Notes: a model not told the origin generated them from the sequence alone. DNA of 64,000 nt from Streptomyces sp. YIM 130001 (GCF_003574445.1 NZ_KZ984554.1:289498-353497); one strand, 5' to 3'; counted from the first letter of the stretch, positions 52,567 through 60,632 are shown. Translations and numbers: made by a program.

Positions 52567-53595
52567 TCAGACCTGTCCGGCCTTCTCGAGCGCCGTGCAG
52601 CAGGTGTCGACGAGCAGCCGCGTCACCACGTACGGGTCAACATTGGCGTTCGGCCGCCGGTCCTCGATGTAGCCCTTGCCTTCCTGCTCCACCTGCCAGG
52701 GGATACGCACCGAGGCGCCGCGGTCGGAGACGCCGTAGCTGTACTCGTTCCAGGGGGCCGTCTCGTGCAGGCCGGTGAGGCGGTCGTCGATGCCGGCGCC
52801 GTAGTGCTTGACGTGGTCGAGCGGCTTCGAGCCCTCACCGAGCGACTCGCAGGCGGTGATGATCGCGTCGTAGCCCTCGCGCATGGCCTTCGTGGAGAAG
52901 TTCGTGTGCGCGCCGGCGCCGTTCCAGTCGCCCTTGACCGGCTTGGGGTCGAGCGTCGCGGAGACCTCGAAGTCCTCCGCCGTGCGGTACAGCAGCCAGC
53001 GGGCGACCCACAGCTGGTCGGCGACCAGCAGCGGGGCCAGCGGGCCGACCTGGAACTCCCACTGTCCGGGCATCACCTCGGCGTTGATGCCGGAGATGCC
53101 GAGCCCGGCCTTCAGGCAGTTCTCCAGGTGCGCCTCGACGACGTCCCGTCCGAAGATCTCGTCCGAACCGACACCGCAGTAGTAGCCGCCCTGCGCGGCC
53201 GGGAACCCGCCCTCGGGGAAGCCGAGCGGCCGGGCACCCTTGAAGAAGGTGTACTCCTGCTCGATGCCGAAGATCGGCTCCTGGGAGGCGAACTGTCCGG
53301 CCGTCTCGGCGAGGGCGGCGCGGGTGTTGGACTCGTGCGGCGACATGTCCGTGTTGAGGACCTCGCACAGGACGAGGATGTCGTCGCCGCCGCGGATCGG
53401 GTCCGGGCAGGAGAACACCGGGCGCAGCACGCAGTCCGAGGCGTGGCCCTTGGCCTGGTTGGTGCTCGACCCGTCGAAGCCCCAGACGGGCAGGTCGGCG
53501 GTGGCGACGGCGGCTTCGAGGATCTTCGTCTTGGAACGAAGCTTCGCCGTCGGCTCGGTGCCGTCGATCCAGATGTACTCGGCCTTGAACGTCAC
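52567..53595 (-). CDS. glnII: Glutamine synthetase II
   Basis: GlnII makes glutamine from glutamate and ammonia in the cytosol; it is the eukaryotic-type (GSII) enzyme of streptomycetes, heat-labile and not adenylylated. The 342-residue product starts TFKAEYIWIDGTEPTAKLRS and shows WGFDGSSTNQA, the glutamate/ATP-binding EVMPGQWEFQVGP and the GAGAHTNFST motif. The GTG at 53595 is chosen because AAAGGA lies eight bases upstream, whereas an in-frame ATG at 53604 sits directly next to that site. A GlnR box is present about 85 bases upstream, so expression should rise under nitrogen limitation. A hairpin terminates it. Confidence 0.96.
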   Translation of the reverse strand: MTFKAEYIWIDGTEPTAKLRSKTKILEAAVATADLPVWGFDGSSTNQAKGHASDCVLRPVFSCPDPIRGGDDILVLCEVLNTDMSPHESNTRAALAETAGQFASQEPIFGIEQEYTFFKGARPLGFPEGGFPAAQGGYYCGVGSDEIFGRDVVEAHLENCLKAGLGISGINAEVMPGQWEFQVGPLAPLLVADQLWVARWLLYRTAEDFEVSATLDPKPVKGDWNGAGAHTNFSTKAMREGYDAIITACESLGEGSKPLDHVKHYGAGIDDRLTGLHETAPWNEYSYGVSDRGASVRIPWQVEQEGKGYIEDRRPNANVDPYVVTRLLVDTCCTALEKAGQV

Positions 53596-53678
53596 GGTCG
53601 CCATCCTTTGCGGACATGTACGGGCATGTGCGGGCATTGCGGGTGTCCCACGCGGTACATGCAGCCTGACAACGCGCG

Positions 53679-53716
53679 ATTTCCCGGCCGTTGCCCGATC
53701 GTGAACCCCGTGTAAC
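53679..53716 (-). promoter_or_regulatory. GlnR box upstream of glnII
   Basis: On the minus strand GTTAC (53716-53712), TTCAC (53705-53701), GCAAC (53694-53690) and GAAAT (53683-53679) are separated by exactly six bases each. This is the GTnAC-n6-GAAAC-n6-GTnAC-n6-GAAAC layout of GlnR sites, with the first and last pentamers closest to consensus. It lies 84 bases upstream of the GTG. Confidence 0.75.
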
Positions 53717-53803
53717 GGACGCCGCGCACGGGGCCCGGCGGCGGTGAGCGTCGTATACACGTCGCGGTGTCCGTCCCGGGCTCAGGGCCCGCAGACTGGG
53801 GGC

Positions 53804-54703
53804 ATGACGAAGCTGCGGAAGACACGGGTCGGGCTGTTCGGAACGGGGTCATGGGCACAGCGGGTGCACGGACCCGCACTCGCCGCCCATCCCGGGGTGG
53901 AGCTCACCGGTGTATGGGGGCGGCGCCCCGAGGCTGCCGGTGCGCTGGCGGAAACACTCTCCACGCGCGCGTACCCGACGCCGGACGCGCTCATCGAGGA
54001 CGTCGACGCGGTGGCCGTCGCACTGCCTCCCGATGTGCAGGCGCCGATCGCCGCGCGGGCCGCACGTGCGGGCCGTCACCTGCTGCTCGACAAACCGGTG
54101 GCCACCACCGTCGGCCACGCGCGCGAGGTCGTCGACGCGGCAGCCTCCGGCGGGGCCGCGTCGGTGGTCTTCCTCACCCTGCGCTTCTCGTCCGCGGTAC
54201 GCCCCTGGCTGGCCGAACAGGCCCTGCGCGACGACTGGTTCACCGCGCACGCCGCGTGGCTGGGCTCGATCTACGCGCACGACGCCGAAGGTCCGGCCGT
54301 CGACTCGCCCTGGCGTCACGAGAAGGGCGCCCTGTGGGACGTCGGCCCGCACGCGCTGTCCGTGCTGCTCCCGGTACTCGGCGACGTCACCGCGGTGACC
54401 GCGGCGGGCGGTCCCGAGGACACCACACATCTGATCCTCCGGCACACCTCGGGCGCCTCCAGCACCGCCACCCTCAGCCTGACCGCCCCGTCGAAGGCCG
54501 GCGGTGTCGACGTCGAACTGCGCGGAACCGGCGGCGTGGAGCGCCTGCCCGAGACATGGGGTGACGGGCCGGTCGACGCCTACGCGCGCGCGGTCGACGC
54601 GCTGCTCGCCGCCGCGGCCTCGGGAGAGCCCGACCCGTGCGACGTACGGCTCGGGCTCCGGATCACCGAGATCCTCGCCCGGGCGGAACGTGATCTTGGC
54701 TGA
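53804..54703 (+). CDS. Gfo/Idh/MocA-family oxidoreductase
   Basis: This 299-residue NAD(P)-dependent enzyme has the N-terminal Rossmann motif GTGSWA (13-18) and the family-defining LLDKPVATT with catalytic Lys97, followed by the alpha/beta C-terminal domain (WRHEKGALWDVGPHALSVL with the Asp/His pair). Such enzymes oxidise sugars, inositols or amino-acid-like compounds. The substrate cannot be inferred. The ATG at 53804 is used. It is divergent from glnII and convergent with the ArsC-like gene. Confidence 0.9.
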   Translation: MTKLRKTRVGLFGTGSWAQRVHGPALAAHPGVELTGVWGRRPEAAGALAETLSTRAYPTPDALIEDVDAVAVALPPDVQAPIAARAARAGRHLLLDKPVATTVGHAREVVDAAASGGAASVVFLTLRFSSAVRPWLAEQALRDDWFTAHAAWLGSIYAHDAEGPAVDSPWRHEKGALWDVGPHALSVLLPVLGDVTAVTAAGGPEDTTHLILRHTSGASSTATLSLTAPSKAGGVDVELRGTGGVERLPETWGDGPVDAYARAVDALLAAAASGEPDPCDVRLGLRITEILARAERDLG

Positions 54704-54732
54704 ACTGCCCAGGTGTGAAACGCAGTTCGCGC

Positions 54733-55101
54733 TCAGCGCCCCAGCGCGTCCCGCACCGCCTCGTCCGTGCGGGCCACCACCGCGGTTCCGTCGTCCGCCG
54801 TGATGATCGGGCGCTGGATCAGCTTCGGGTGTGCGGCGAGGGCGGCGATCCACCGGTCGCGGCCGCTGTCGTCGCGCGGCCACTCGGTGCGGTCCGCGAG
54901 CCCGAGCTCCTTGGCGGCGGCCTCCTGGGTGCGAGTGATGTCCCAGGGCTCGAGGCCGAGCCGGCCGAGTACGTCCCGGATCTCGTCCTCGGACGGGACG
55001 TCGTCGAGGTAGCGGCGCACGGTGTAGTCCGCGCCTTCCGCGTCGAGCAGGGTGAGTGCGCTGCGGCACTTCGAGCAGGCCGGGTTGATCCAGATCTCCA
55101 T
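54733..55101 (-). CDS. ArsC/Spx-family reductase-like protein
   Basis: This 122-residue thioredoxin-fold protein starts MEIWINPACSKCRSA, where Cys9 and Cys12 form a CxxC pair at the first helix. Residues IIQRPII-like (KLIQRPIITADDG) match the conserved cis-proline region of ArsC and Spx proteins. It may be a glutaredoxin- or mycothiol-linked arsenate reductase-like or Spx-like protein. TACGCT lies seven bases before the ATG at 55101 with no ribosome site, so the mRNA may be leaderless. It is convergent with the MocA gene. Confidence 0.9.
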   Translation of the reverse strand: MEIWINPACSKCRSALTLLDAEGADYTVRRYLDDVPSEDEIRDVLGRLGLEPWDITRTQEAAAKELGLADRTEWPRDDSGRDRWIAALAAHPKLIQRPIITADDGTAVVARTDEAVRDALGR

Positions 55102-55166
55102 GCCGTCAGCGTAGACCGCGCGCGAGCGGTGGCCGGTTGTCCCCGAGCGACCGCCGCGCATCGGTC

Positions 55167-55190
55167 AAAGCCCTTGTGGCCAGGGGCTTT
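55167..55190. promoter_or_regulatory. Hairpin with T-tail upstream of the 94-aa gene
   Basis: AAAGCCC (55167-55173) pairs with GGGCTTT (55184-55190), with a T-rich run following on the plus strand. It looks like a small intrinsic terminator or attenuator about 80 bases upstream of the start at 55268. A TAGAAT hexamer (55207-55212) downstream could be the -10 box for that gene. Confidence 0.45.
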
Positions 55191-55267
55191 TGTCAGTGGT
55201 GGGTCGTAGAATAGAAGCAGTGTTCGAGATGGTCCGAAGGGCCCCCGACCGCCCAGGAGGATGCCTC

Positions 55268-55552
55268 ATGGCCGCTGCTGTTCTCACGGCGAAACCCCTG
55301 CCGATCGACCTGCCGTACATGCCCTTGGTGAAGAAGCCGCTGCCCGCGGGACGCCCCCGCGAGTGGTACGTCATGCACAACCGCCGCCTGAAGGCGATGC
55401 GCCTGGCCATCGCCCTCCTCGACTCGGGTGTGTACCGCGCCGAGCAGGCGGACAACCGCCGGATACGCACCACCGCCGACCTCGTCGGCGTCCGTCCGCC
55501 GTCGGAGATCACCTGCCACATGGTGCGCGCGCTGATGCGCTACAGCCGTTGA
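55268..55552 (+). CDS. Hypothetical basic protein, 94 aa
   Basis: This small protein reads MAAAVLTAKPLPIDLPYMPL and then KKPLPAGRPREWYVMHNRRLKAM-like basic sequence with an Ala/Leu helix and a RIRTTADLVGVRPP end. It is rich in Arg and Lys (nucleic-acid-binding character), with no signal peptide. An upstream in-frame start at 55190 exists, but AGGAGG sits about nine bases before the ATG at 55268, so I use that. I do not recognise the family. It is preceded by a TAGAAT -10-like box and a hairpin. The coding call rests on ribosome site and composition. Confidence 0.7.
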   Translation: MAAAVLTAKPLPIDLPYMPLVKKPLPAGRPREWYVMHNRRLKAMRLAIALLDSGVYRAEQADNRRIRTTADLVGVRPPSEITCHMVRALMRYSR

Positions 55553-55696
55553 CCGGCCGCCGCGCGGGCAGTTGACGTAAGACTCCGGGGCGCCGGCCGG
55601 TCGGCGCCCCGGAGCCGACGTCGTGGCGCCGGGCGCACGGAGTCACGCGTGCGGAGCCGGCGCACGGCGGTCCATGCGCCGGTCTTGAAGTGCACG

Positions 55697-55719
55697 GGAC
55701 ATGTGTGGCACACATGTCC
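55697..55719. promoter_or_regulatory. 23-bp perfect palindrome upstream of the FN3 lipoprotein
   Basis: GGACATGTGTG (55697-55707) and CACACATGTCC (55709-55719) are exact reverse complements around a single G. The site lies about 64 bases upstream of the lipoprotein start at 55783. It looks like a repressor or activator operator; the regulator is unknown. Confidence 0.6.
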
Positions 55720-55782
55720 AGACCAATGTGACGCCCGCCCGGGGCGTACGGCATGACGCGAACGCCGACCGGAAGGCACGCC

Positions 55783-56787
55783 GTGCGACGCACCGTCCGA
55801 ACCGTCCCCGCCCTGCTCGTCGCACTCTGCCTGTCGTCGGCCACGCTGACCGGATGCTCGCTGTTCGGTGCCGGGGCCGACGGCGCCGAGGAGTCGGTCG
55901 AGCCGCCGTCCGCGCCACGTGGCCTGACCGTGCACGCGGGCAGCGCGACCTCGGTCCACGTCATGTGGAACAAGTCACCGGGCGCCGCCGCCGTCGACCG
56001 CTACGAAATATTCCGTGGCCGGACCAAGGTCAAGTCCCTGCCCGGGAAGACATACATGGCCGACCTCAACGGCCTGCGCCCCAAGGCCACTTACAGCTTC
56101 CGCGTACGGGCCCTGGACGCCGAGGGCAATGCCTCGCAGCTGAGCCGCAAGGCGACCGTCACCATGCGTGAACCGGCCCCCGCCGACGACACCCCGCCGG
56201 CCGCGCCCTCCGGGCTGCGGGTGGCTGCGGCCGGCTCCCGGGCCGCCACGCTCACCTGGACCCCGTCGAAGGACGGCAAGGACGTCACCTCGTACGACGT
56301 CTACCAGCGGGGGGCCCGCATCCACAGTGTCCCGGGCGGGGCCACCTCGGCCCTGGTCACAGGGTTGCGACCGGGCACGGACTACATGTTCTCCGTCAAG
56401 GCGCGGGACGCGGCGGACCATTCCTCCACGGCCACCGAGGGCGTACGGCACACCACCGGGGGAGCGGGCGGCGGCAGCACCGCGGGCACGGCGCCCGCCG
56501 ACTTCGAGGTGGCCACCCACGCGGAGGACGGAGCCCACCACCTGGACCTGTCCTGGGACCCGCCGCGCACCGGGGGAGAGGTCTCCGAGTACCGGATCTA
56601 CCTCAACGGCCGGCAGACCACGACCCTCGCCTGGGGCGCCGACGCTCCGAAGGGCCGCGCGAAGCACAGCTTCTTCATCAGTCGCGAGTCCGGCCAGACC
56701 TACCGCGTCAAGCTCAGGGCCCGCCTCCCGGACGGCAATTGGGGCGCGTTCTCGCCGGAGCGCACGGTGACTACGGGCGAGGGCTGA
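55783..56787 (+). CDS. Lipoprotein with three fibronectin type III domains
   Basis: This 334-residue protein has a lipoprotein signal (VPALLVALCLSSATLTGC, lipobox TLTGC) and then three FN3 domains. They begin near PSAPRGLTV, PAAPSGLRV and APADFEVATH and each shows the usual W-to-Y core pattern. The GTG at 55783 is used because GGAAGG lies six bases upstream; an ATG at 55753 is in frame but has no ribosome site. It should be surface-anchored and bind carbohydrate, wall or other proteins. No catalytic domain is present. A 23-bp palindrome lies upstream. Confidence 0.85.
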   Translation: MRRTVRTVPALLVALCLSSATLTGCSLFGAGADGAEESVEPPSAPRGLTVHAGSATSVHVMWNKSPGAAAVDRYEIFRGRTKVKSLPGKTYMADLNGLRPKATYSFRVRALDAEGNASQLSRKATVTMREPAPADDTPPAAPSGLRVAAAGSRAATLTWTPSKDGKDVTSYDVYQRGARIHSVPGGATSALVTGLRPGTDYMFSVKARDAADHSSTATEGVRHTTGGAGGGSTAGTAPADFEVATHAEDGAHHLDLSWDPPRTGGEVSEYRIYLNGRQTTTLAWGADAPKGRAKHSFFISRESGQTYRVKLRARLPDGNWGAFSPERTVTTGEG

Positions 56788-56837
56788 GGGTCGTCCCGCC
56801 CCGGGTGTGGCATCGCTCCGGCCGGATCGGGGACGTC

Positions 56838-57628
56838 ATGGATCTGCGGCTCACCGGGAAGACCGCCGTCGTGACGGGGGCGAGCCGAGGCATCGGCCTC
56901 GCGGCCGTCGCCGCCCTCGTCGACGAGGGTGTGAGGGTCGTGGCGGCCGCTCGCACGATCACTCCGGAACTCGAGGACACCGGCGCTTTCGCCGTCCCGC
57001 TCGACCTGGCCGAGCAGGGTGCCCCGGCCCGCCTGCCGGCTCGAGCCGACTGCGAACTCGGCGGCCTCGACATCCTGGTCGACAACGTCGGCGGAGGTGA
57101 GGGGGGGGCCGGGGGCAGACGGGCGGCTTCCTCAGCTTCACCGAGGAGCAGTGGAGTCAGTCGTGCGAGCTCAACTTCCTTGCCGCGGTGCGGACGACCC
57201 GGGCTGCTCCGCCGCATCTGGCGGACGCCCGCGGCGCGATCGTCTCCGTCTCCTCCAACGGTGCCCGGGTGCCGCACGCCGGACCCGTCCCGTACACGAC
57301 GGCCAAGGCGGCTCTGACGGCCTTCGGCAAGGCGCTCGCCGAGGAGTTCGGCCCTCAAGGGGTGCGCGTCGACAGCGTCTCGCCGGGGCCGGTCCGCACC
57401 GCCCTGTGGGAAGCCGCCGACGGATACGGTGGCGAACTCGCCAAGTCTCTGGGCCTGGAGCACGATCAGCTGCTCGCCGGGCTGCCGGGCGCGATGGGCC
57501 CGGTCACGGGACGGCTGGTCGAGCCGGCCGAGGTCCCCGGCCTCGTCGCTCATCTGGCCTCGCCGCTCGCGGCGAGCATCACCGGCGCGGATTATCTGGT
57601 CGACGGAGCCTCGATCAGGACGGTATGA
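56838..57628 (+). pseudogene. SDR-family oxidoreductase disrupted by a frameshift in a G8 tract
   Basis: The N-terminal part (MDLRLTGKTAVVTGASRGIG, frame of 56838) is a classical SDR cofactor-binding start, and the C-terminal part in another frame (FLSFTEEQWSQ, then PVPYTTAKAALTAF with the intact YxxxK, ending SITGADYLVDGAS) is the rest of the same fold. The switch falls at a run of eight Gs (57101-57108); adding one G restores one continuous frame (GGEGGGRGQTGGFLSF across the join). The gene is either a real single-base mutant or a sequencing error. The substrate is unknown. Confidence 0.85.
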
Positions 57629-57695
57629 ATCGCAGGTCCGGTCCTCGCGGATCGGACTTCCAGCCGTCGAGCACAGAAGTGGGCAGCGAGTCGTC

Positions 57696-58136
57696 ATGCC
57701 GGAAACCGATCGCACCGGACCTCGCCCGGTCGACCACGAACTCGTCGCGGTCGCACGTCAGTTGGCGGCCACTCGCAGTCGAGGCGACAATCACACAGTG
57801 GCGGCGGCCGCGCGTGCCCGGGACGGACGGATCGCCACCGGCATGAACGTCTACCACTTCACCGGCGGGCCCTGCGCGGAGTTGGTCGCCATCGGGGCCG
57901 GCGCGGCCGAGGGTGCGTACGACCTGGTCACGATGGTCGCCGTCGGCAGTGACGGGCGCGGGGTGATACCGCCGTGCGGCCGCTGCCGCCAGGTCCTGCT
58001 CGACTACCACCCGGGTCTGGACGTCGTCGTGGCCGCCGAGGATGCGCTCATTCAGGTGCCCGTCGCCGAACTCCTTCCGTACGGCTATGTCTGGGCGGAT
58101 CACCAGGAGCCGTCCCCGGGTGAACGGCAGGGCTGA
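57696..58136 (+). CDS. Cytidine/blasticidin-S deaminase-family protein
   Basis: This 146-residue enzyme has the zinc-dependent deaminase signatures: Cys60-Ala-Glu62 (HFTGGPCAELVAIG) and PCGRC with Cys94 and Cys97. The all-Cys zinc site is that of tetrameric cytidine deaminases and blasticidin-S deaminase. It would deaminate cytidine or a nucleoside antibiotic. The ATG at 57696 gives a complete N-terminus, 67 bases downstream of the frameshifted SDR gene. The order of a resistance-like deaminase beside secreted and kinase genes is suggestive but proves nothing. A hairpin follows. Confidence 0.9.
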   Translation: MPETDRTGPRPVDHELVAVARQLAATRSRGDNHTVAAAARARDGRIATGMNVYHFTGGPCAELVAIGAGAAEGAYDLVTMVAVGSDGRGVIPPCGRCRQVLLDYHPGLDVVVAAEDALIQVPVAELLPYGYVWADHQEPSPGERQG

Positions 58137-58197
58137 GGCCCCGAGGCCCGGGAAGCCGCAATCGGGCCCTGTGTGCCCCCTTCACCCCAACTGTCCC

Positions 58198-58227
58198 TGA
58201 GGTCACCGGTGTTCGCCGGTGGCCTCA
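58198..58227. terminator. Terminator after the deaminase gene
   Basis: TGAGGTCACCGG (58198-58209) pairs with CCGGTGGCCTCA (58216-58227) with one G-T mismatch around a 6-base loop, 61 bases past the deaminase stop. Confidence 0.7.
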
Positions 58228-58314
58228 GGCCTGCTCGCACGGTTCACCCCTCCTGATCTGGGCATGCCAAGCATGGCCGTGCACCCCCACACCGCGGCCG
58301 ATCAGGAGGAATCC

Positions 58315-59085
58315 GTGCGCACCGGCTCACGCCTACGTACCGTCGCGATCACTCTCGGCAGCGCGCTCGCGCTCGTCGTCGCACTGCCCGGCAGTGCCCT
58401 CGCCGATCCGCCGGGCAGCCTGCCCGGACAGGCGGACCCGCTCGAGGAGACCCACCAGCCCGCCTACGACTACGACGGGGACGGCTGCTACCCGACACCG
58501 GCCATCGCACCGGACGGCACCACCGCCCCCGGCCTCGATCCGGGCGGAGCCGTCAACGGCCAGTGCCACGACGCCTCCGACCTCGAGAACACCAACGGCT
58601 ACGCACGCTCGAAGTGCAACAACGGCTGGTGCGCGGTGATGTACGCCCTCTACTTCGAGAAGGACCAGGCCGTGGCCGGCAGCGGCCTCGGCGGGCACCG
58701 GCACGACTGGGAGCACGTCGTGGTGTGGGCGCCGGAGGGCGGAGAGGCCGAGTACGTGGCCACCTCCGCGCACGGCTCGTTCAGCGTGCACGCGCGCGAC
58801 GACATCCAGTGGGACGGCAGTCACCCGAAGATCGTCTACCACAAGGACGGCCTCAGCACGCACTGCTTCCGGCCTGCCACGACCGGCGACGAGCCACCCG
58901 AGAACCACGCGGGCGCCTGGCAGTTCCCGTCTCTCGTCGGCTGGGAGGGCTACCCGGACGGGCTGCGCGACAAGCTCACCGGGACCGACTTCGGCAGCGC
59001 CAACTTCGGCCTGAAGGACGCGAGTTTCGGCGATCATCTCGCGGGGGCGAAGCCCGCGGACATCCCGTTCGACCCGTACGCGTGA
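58315..59085 (+). CDS. Secreted NEP1-like (NPP1 family) protein
   Basis: This 256-residue secreted protein belongs to the necrosis- and ethylene-inducing protein family. A Sec signal peptide ends near SALA|DP (residue 30), and the family-defining heptapeptide GHRHDWE is at 127-133, where His and Asp coordinate a divalent metal. NLPs bind glycosylated sphingolipids and damage membranes of plants, but bacterial members also occur in soil and have no proven plant role. Several Cys residues may form disulphides. The GTG at 58315 has AGGAGG five bases upstream; an in-frame longer start would destroy the signal peptide. A long palindrome follows. Confidence 0.93.
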   Translation: MRTGSRLRTVAITLGSALALVVALPGSALADPPGSLPGQADPLEETHQPAYDYDGDGCYPTPAIAPDGTTAPGLDPGGAVNGQCHDASDLENTNGYARSKCNNGWCAVMYALYFEKDQAVAGSGLGGHRHDWEHVVVWAPEGGEAEYVATSAHGSFSVHARDDIQWDGSHPKIVYHKDGLSTHCFRPATTGDEPPENHAGAWQFPSLVGWEGYPDGLRDKLTGTDFGSANFGLKDASFGDHLAGAKPADIPFDPYA

Positions 59086-59203
59086 TCACGCAGAGGTGAT
59101 GCGCCCCGTGCGTGCGATGTCTGCAGGTGGCATCTCTCGCACGGGCATCCCTGTACGGGTCATCCCTGTGCTTGTGATTCCGTAAGGGTCCGGAGCAACG
59201 GGT

Positions 59204-59237
59204 GCCGGCTCCGCTCCGTCGACGGAGCGGAGCCGGC
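59204..59237. terminator. 34-bp perfect palindrome between the NLP and kinase genes
   Basis: GCCGGCTCCGCTCCGTC (59204-59220) is followed directly by its exact reverse complement (59221-59237). The hairpin starts 119 bases past the NLP stop and ends 23 bases before the kinase ATG, so it may end the NLP transcript or act on the kinase leader. Confidence 0.65.
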
Positions 59238-59260
59238 CGGAGCGAGAGAGTGCGAGGACC

Positions 59261-59872
59261 ATGGCGTACGACGAACCGCAGGCGGCGCAGGGAGAGCAGT
59301 CACCGCCCGAAGGCCCGGCGGACGGAGTGGACGGACTCCCCGGCGAGCTGGTCCTCCTGACGGGTCCGCCCGGTGCGGGCAAGAGCACCGTGGCGCAGAC
59401 GGTCGTCCAGGACCGGTCGCCGAGCGTGTACCTGCATGCCGACGACTTCTGGGCGTGCATCCGCAACGGCGTCATCCTCCCGTATCTGCCGGAGGCCGAC
59501 CGGCAGAACAGAGTCGTGATCAACGCCCTGGTCGAGACGGCCTTCGCCTACGCGACCGGGGGCTACCGCGTGGTCCTGGACGGTGTGGTGGGCCCCTGGT
59601 TCCTCGAACCGTTCCGCGTCCGCGCGCGGGCCACCGGCATCCCGCTCCACTACGTCGTACTGCGCCCCGACGAGGCCACCACCTTGCGCCGCGGCACGAA
59701 CCGGGGCCCCGACGCCCTCACCGACGTGGAACCCCTGCGCCAGATGCACGGCCAGTTCGCGGACCTCGGCCCGTACGAACCGCACGCGGTCGACACGACG
59801 AAGCACACGTCCGAGGAAACGGTCCGTACGCTCCTGCGGGCGCTCGCCGACGACACGTTCCGGCTCAGTTAG
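59261..59872 (+). CDS. P-loop kinase (AAA/chloramphenicol phosphotransferase-like)
   Basis: This 203-residue protein has Walker A GPPGAGKST (35-43) and a downstream LHADDFWACIRNG, where Asp could activate a substrate hydroxyl, as in small-molecule phosphotransferases and zeta-toxin-like kinases. Arg-rich segments (RPDEATTLRRGTNRGPD) form the lid. It probably phosphorylates a small molecule; antibiotic kinases of the Cpt family share this shape, so self-resistance is possible but not shown. The ATG at 59261 has GAGG upstream. It has no partner antitoxin gene beside it. Confidence 0.85.
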   Translation: MAYDEPQAAQGEQSPPEGPADGVDGLPGELVLLTGPPGAGKSTVAQTVVQDRSPSVYLHADDFWACIRNGVILPYLPEADRQNRVVINALVETAFAYATGGYRVVLDGVVGPWFLEPFRVRARATGIPLHYVVLRPDEATTLRRGTNRGPDALTDVEPLRQMHGQFADLGPYEPHAVDTTKHTSEETVRTLLRALADDTFRLS

Positions 59873-60025
59873 GACGTACGGCCCGTCCCTCGGGTCAGCA
59901 CACCGCTTCGCCGACCGGGCGTGAACGCCCCGTCCACAGAGCGCTCTTGCGGCTCCGTCCGTCCGGCTCCCGGAGGTTATCCACAGGCCGAGCGCCCATC
60001 ACCGTGCCTCACCTACGCTCCCGCC

Positions 60026-60100
60026 ATGACGCACCGGAGCACACCACCGCGGGTGCTCCTGGCCGGTGTCATGTCGCAGATGACGGGAGACCCGCGTTGA
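60026..60100 (+). CDS. Possible 24-codon leaderless ORF coupled to the NUDIX gene
   Basis: ATG 60026 opens a short frame (MTHRSTPPRVLLAGVMSQMT, then GDPR) that ends at TGA 60098-60100, overlapping the TTG start of the NUDIX gene by the shared TTGA. TACGCT (60014-60019) six bases upstream of the ATG could be a -10 box, giving a leaderless start. Translation of this peptide could couple to the weak TTG. No family is recognisable. Confidence 0.35.
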   Translation: MTHRSTPPRVLLAGVMSQMTGDPR

Positions 60101-60552
60101 CCCTGACCGCGCCGCGTATTCGCGTAGCCGCCTACATCACGAGGCACCGCACCCTGCCCGAGCTCCTGGTCTTCGGCCATGTCGGGGTGCCGGAGGCCGG
60201 TACTCAAGTCCCCGCAGGGGGAGTGGAGTCGGGTGAGGCGTTGCAGGACGCTGTGCTGCGCGAGACCGTCGAGGAGACCGGACTGCGGACGGCCACCCTG
60301 CTCGGGCCGCTCGCCGTGGAGGACAGGCCGCACCCCGACACCGGTCTGCCCCGCCGTACCACCTTCTTCCACCTCACCGTTCCCCCGGACACTCCCGACG
60401 CCTGGCGGCACCGGGTGGCAGGAGGGGGTGAGGACGAAGGCATGCAGTTCGACTGCCGTTTCGTACCCCTCCCGCTCGACGCCCCGCTCGCCGACGACCA
60501 GGACATATGGCTGGCTCGCATCGACCCGGTGTACGGCCGCGACTGCTCGTGA
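60097..60552 (+). CDS. NUDIX hydrolase
   Basis: This 151-residue protein has a complete NUDIX box: Gly41, Glu47, Arg55-Glu56, Glu59-Glu60 and Gly62 in GGVESGEALQDAVLRETVEE. It would hydrolyse a nucleoside diphosphate linked to another group. The start TTG at 60097 has GGGAGA seven bases upstream and overlaps the end of a tiny upstream frame. The C-terminal part is short. Convergent with the siderophore ATPase gene. The substrate is unknown. Confidence 0.88.
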   Translation: MTLTAPRIRVAAYITRHRTLPELLVFGHVGVPEAGTQVPAGGVESGEALQDAVLRETVEETGLRTATLLGPLAVEDRPHPDTGLPRRTTFFHLTVPPDTPDAWRHRVAGGGEDEGMQFDCRFVPLPLDAPLADDQDIWLARIDPVYGRDCS

Positions 60553-60632
60553 CGGGCCGGGATATGACACCCTGCCGCGGATCGGGGCGGCGTCTGCCGC
60601 GCGGGCTGCGGACCGGCCGAGTCAGGTCGCGG

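Noticed and set aside
57101..57108. Programmed frameshifting at the G8 run
   Set aside because: No downstream pseudoknot or stimulatory element is visible, and the family needs no such event; a mutation or error is simpler.
59977..59985. TTATCCACA, a DnaA-box match
   Set aside because: It stands alone; an origin would show many boxes and dnaA/dnaN neighbours.
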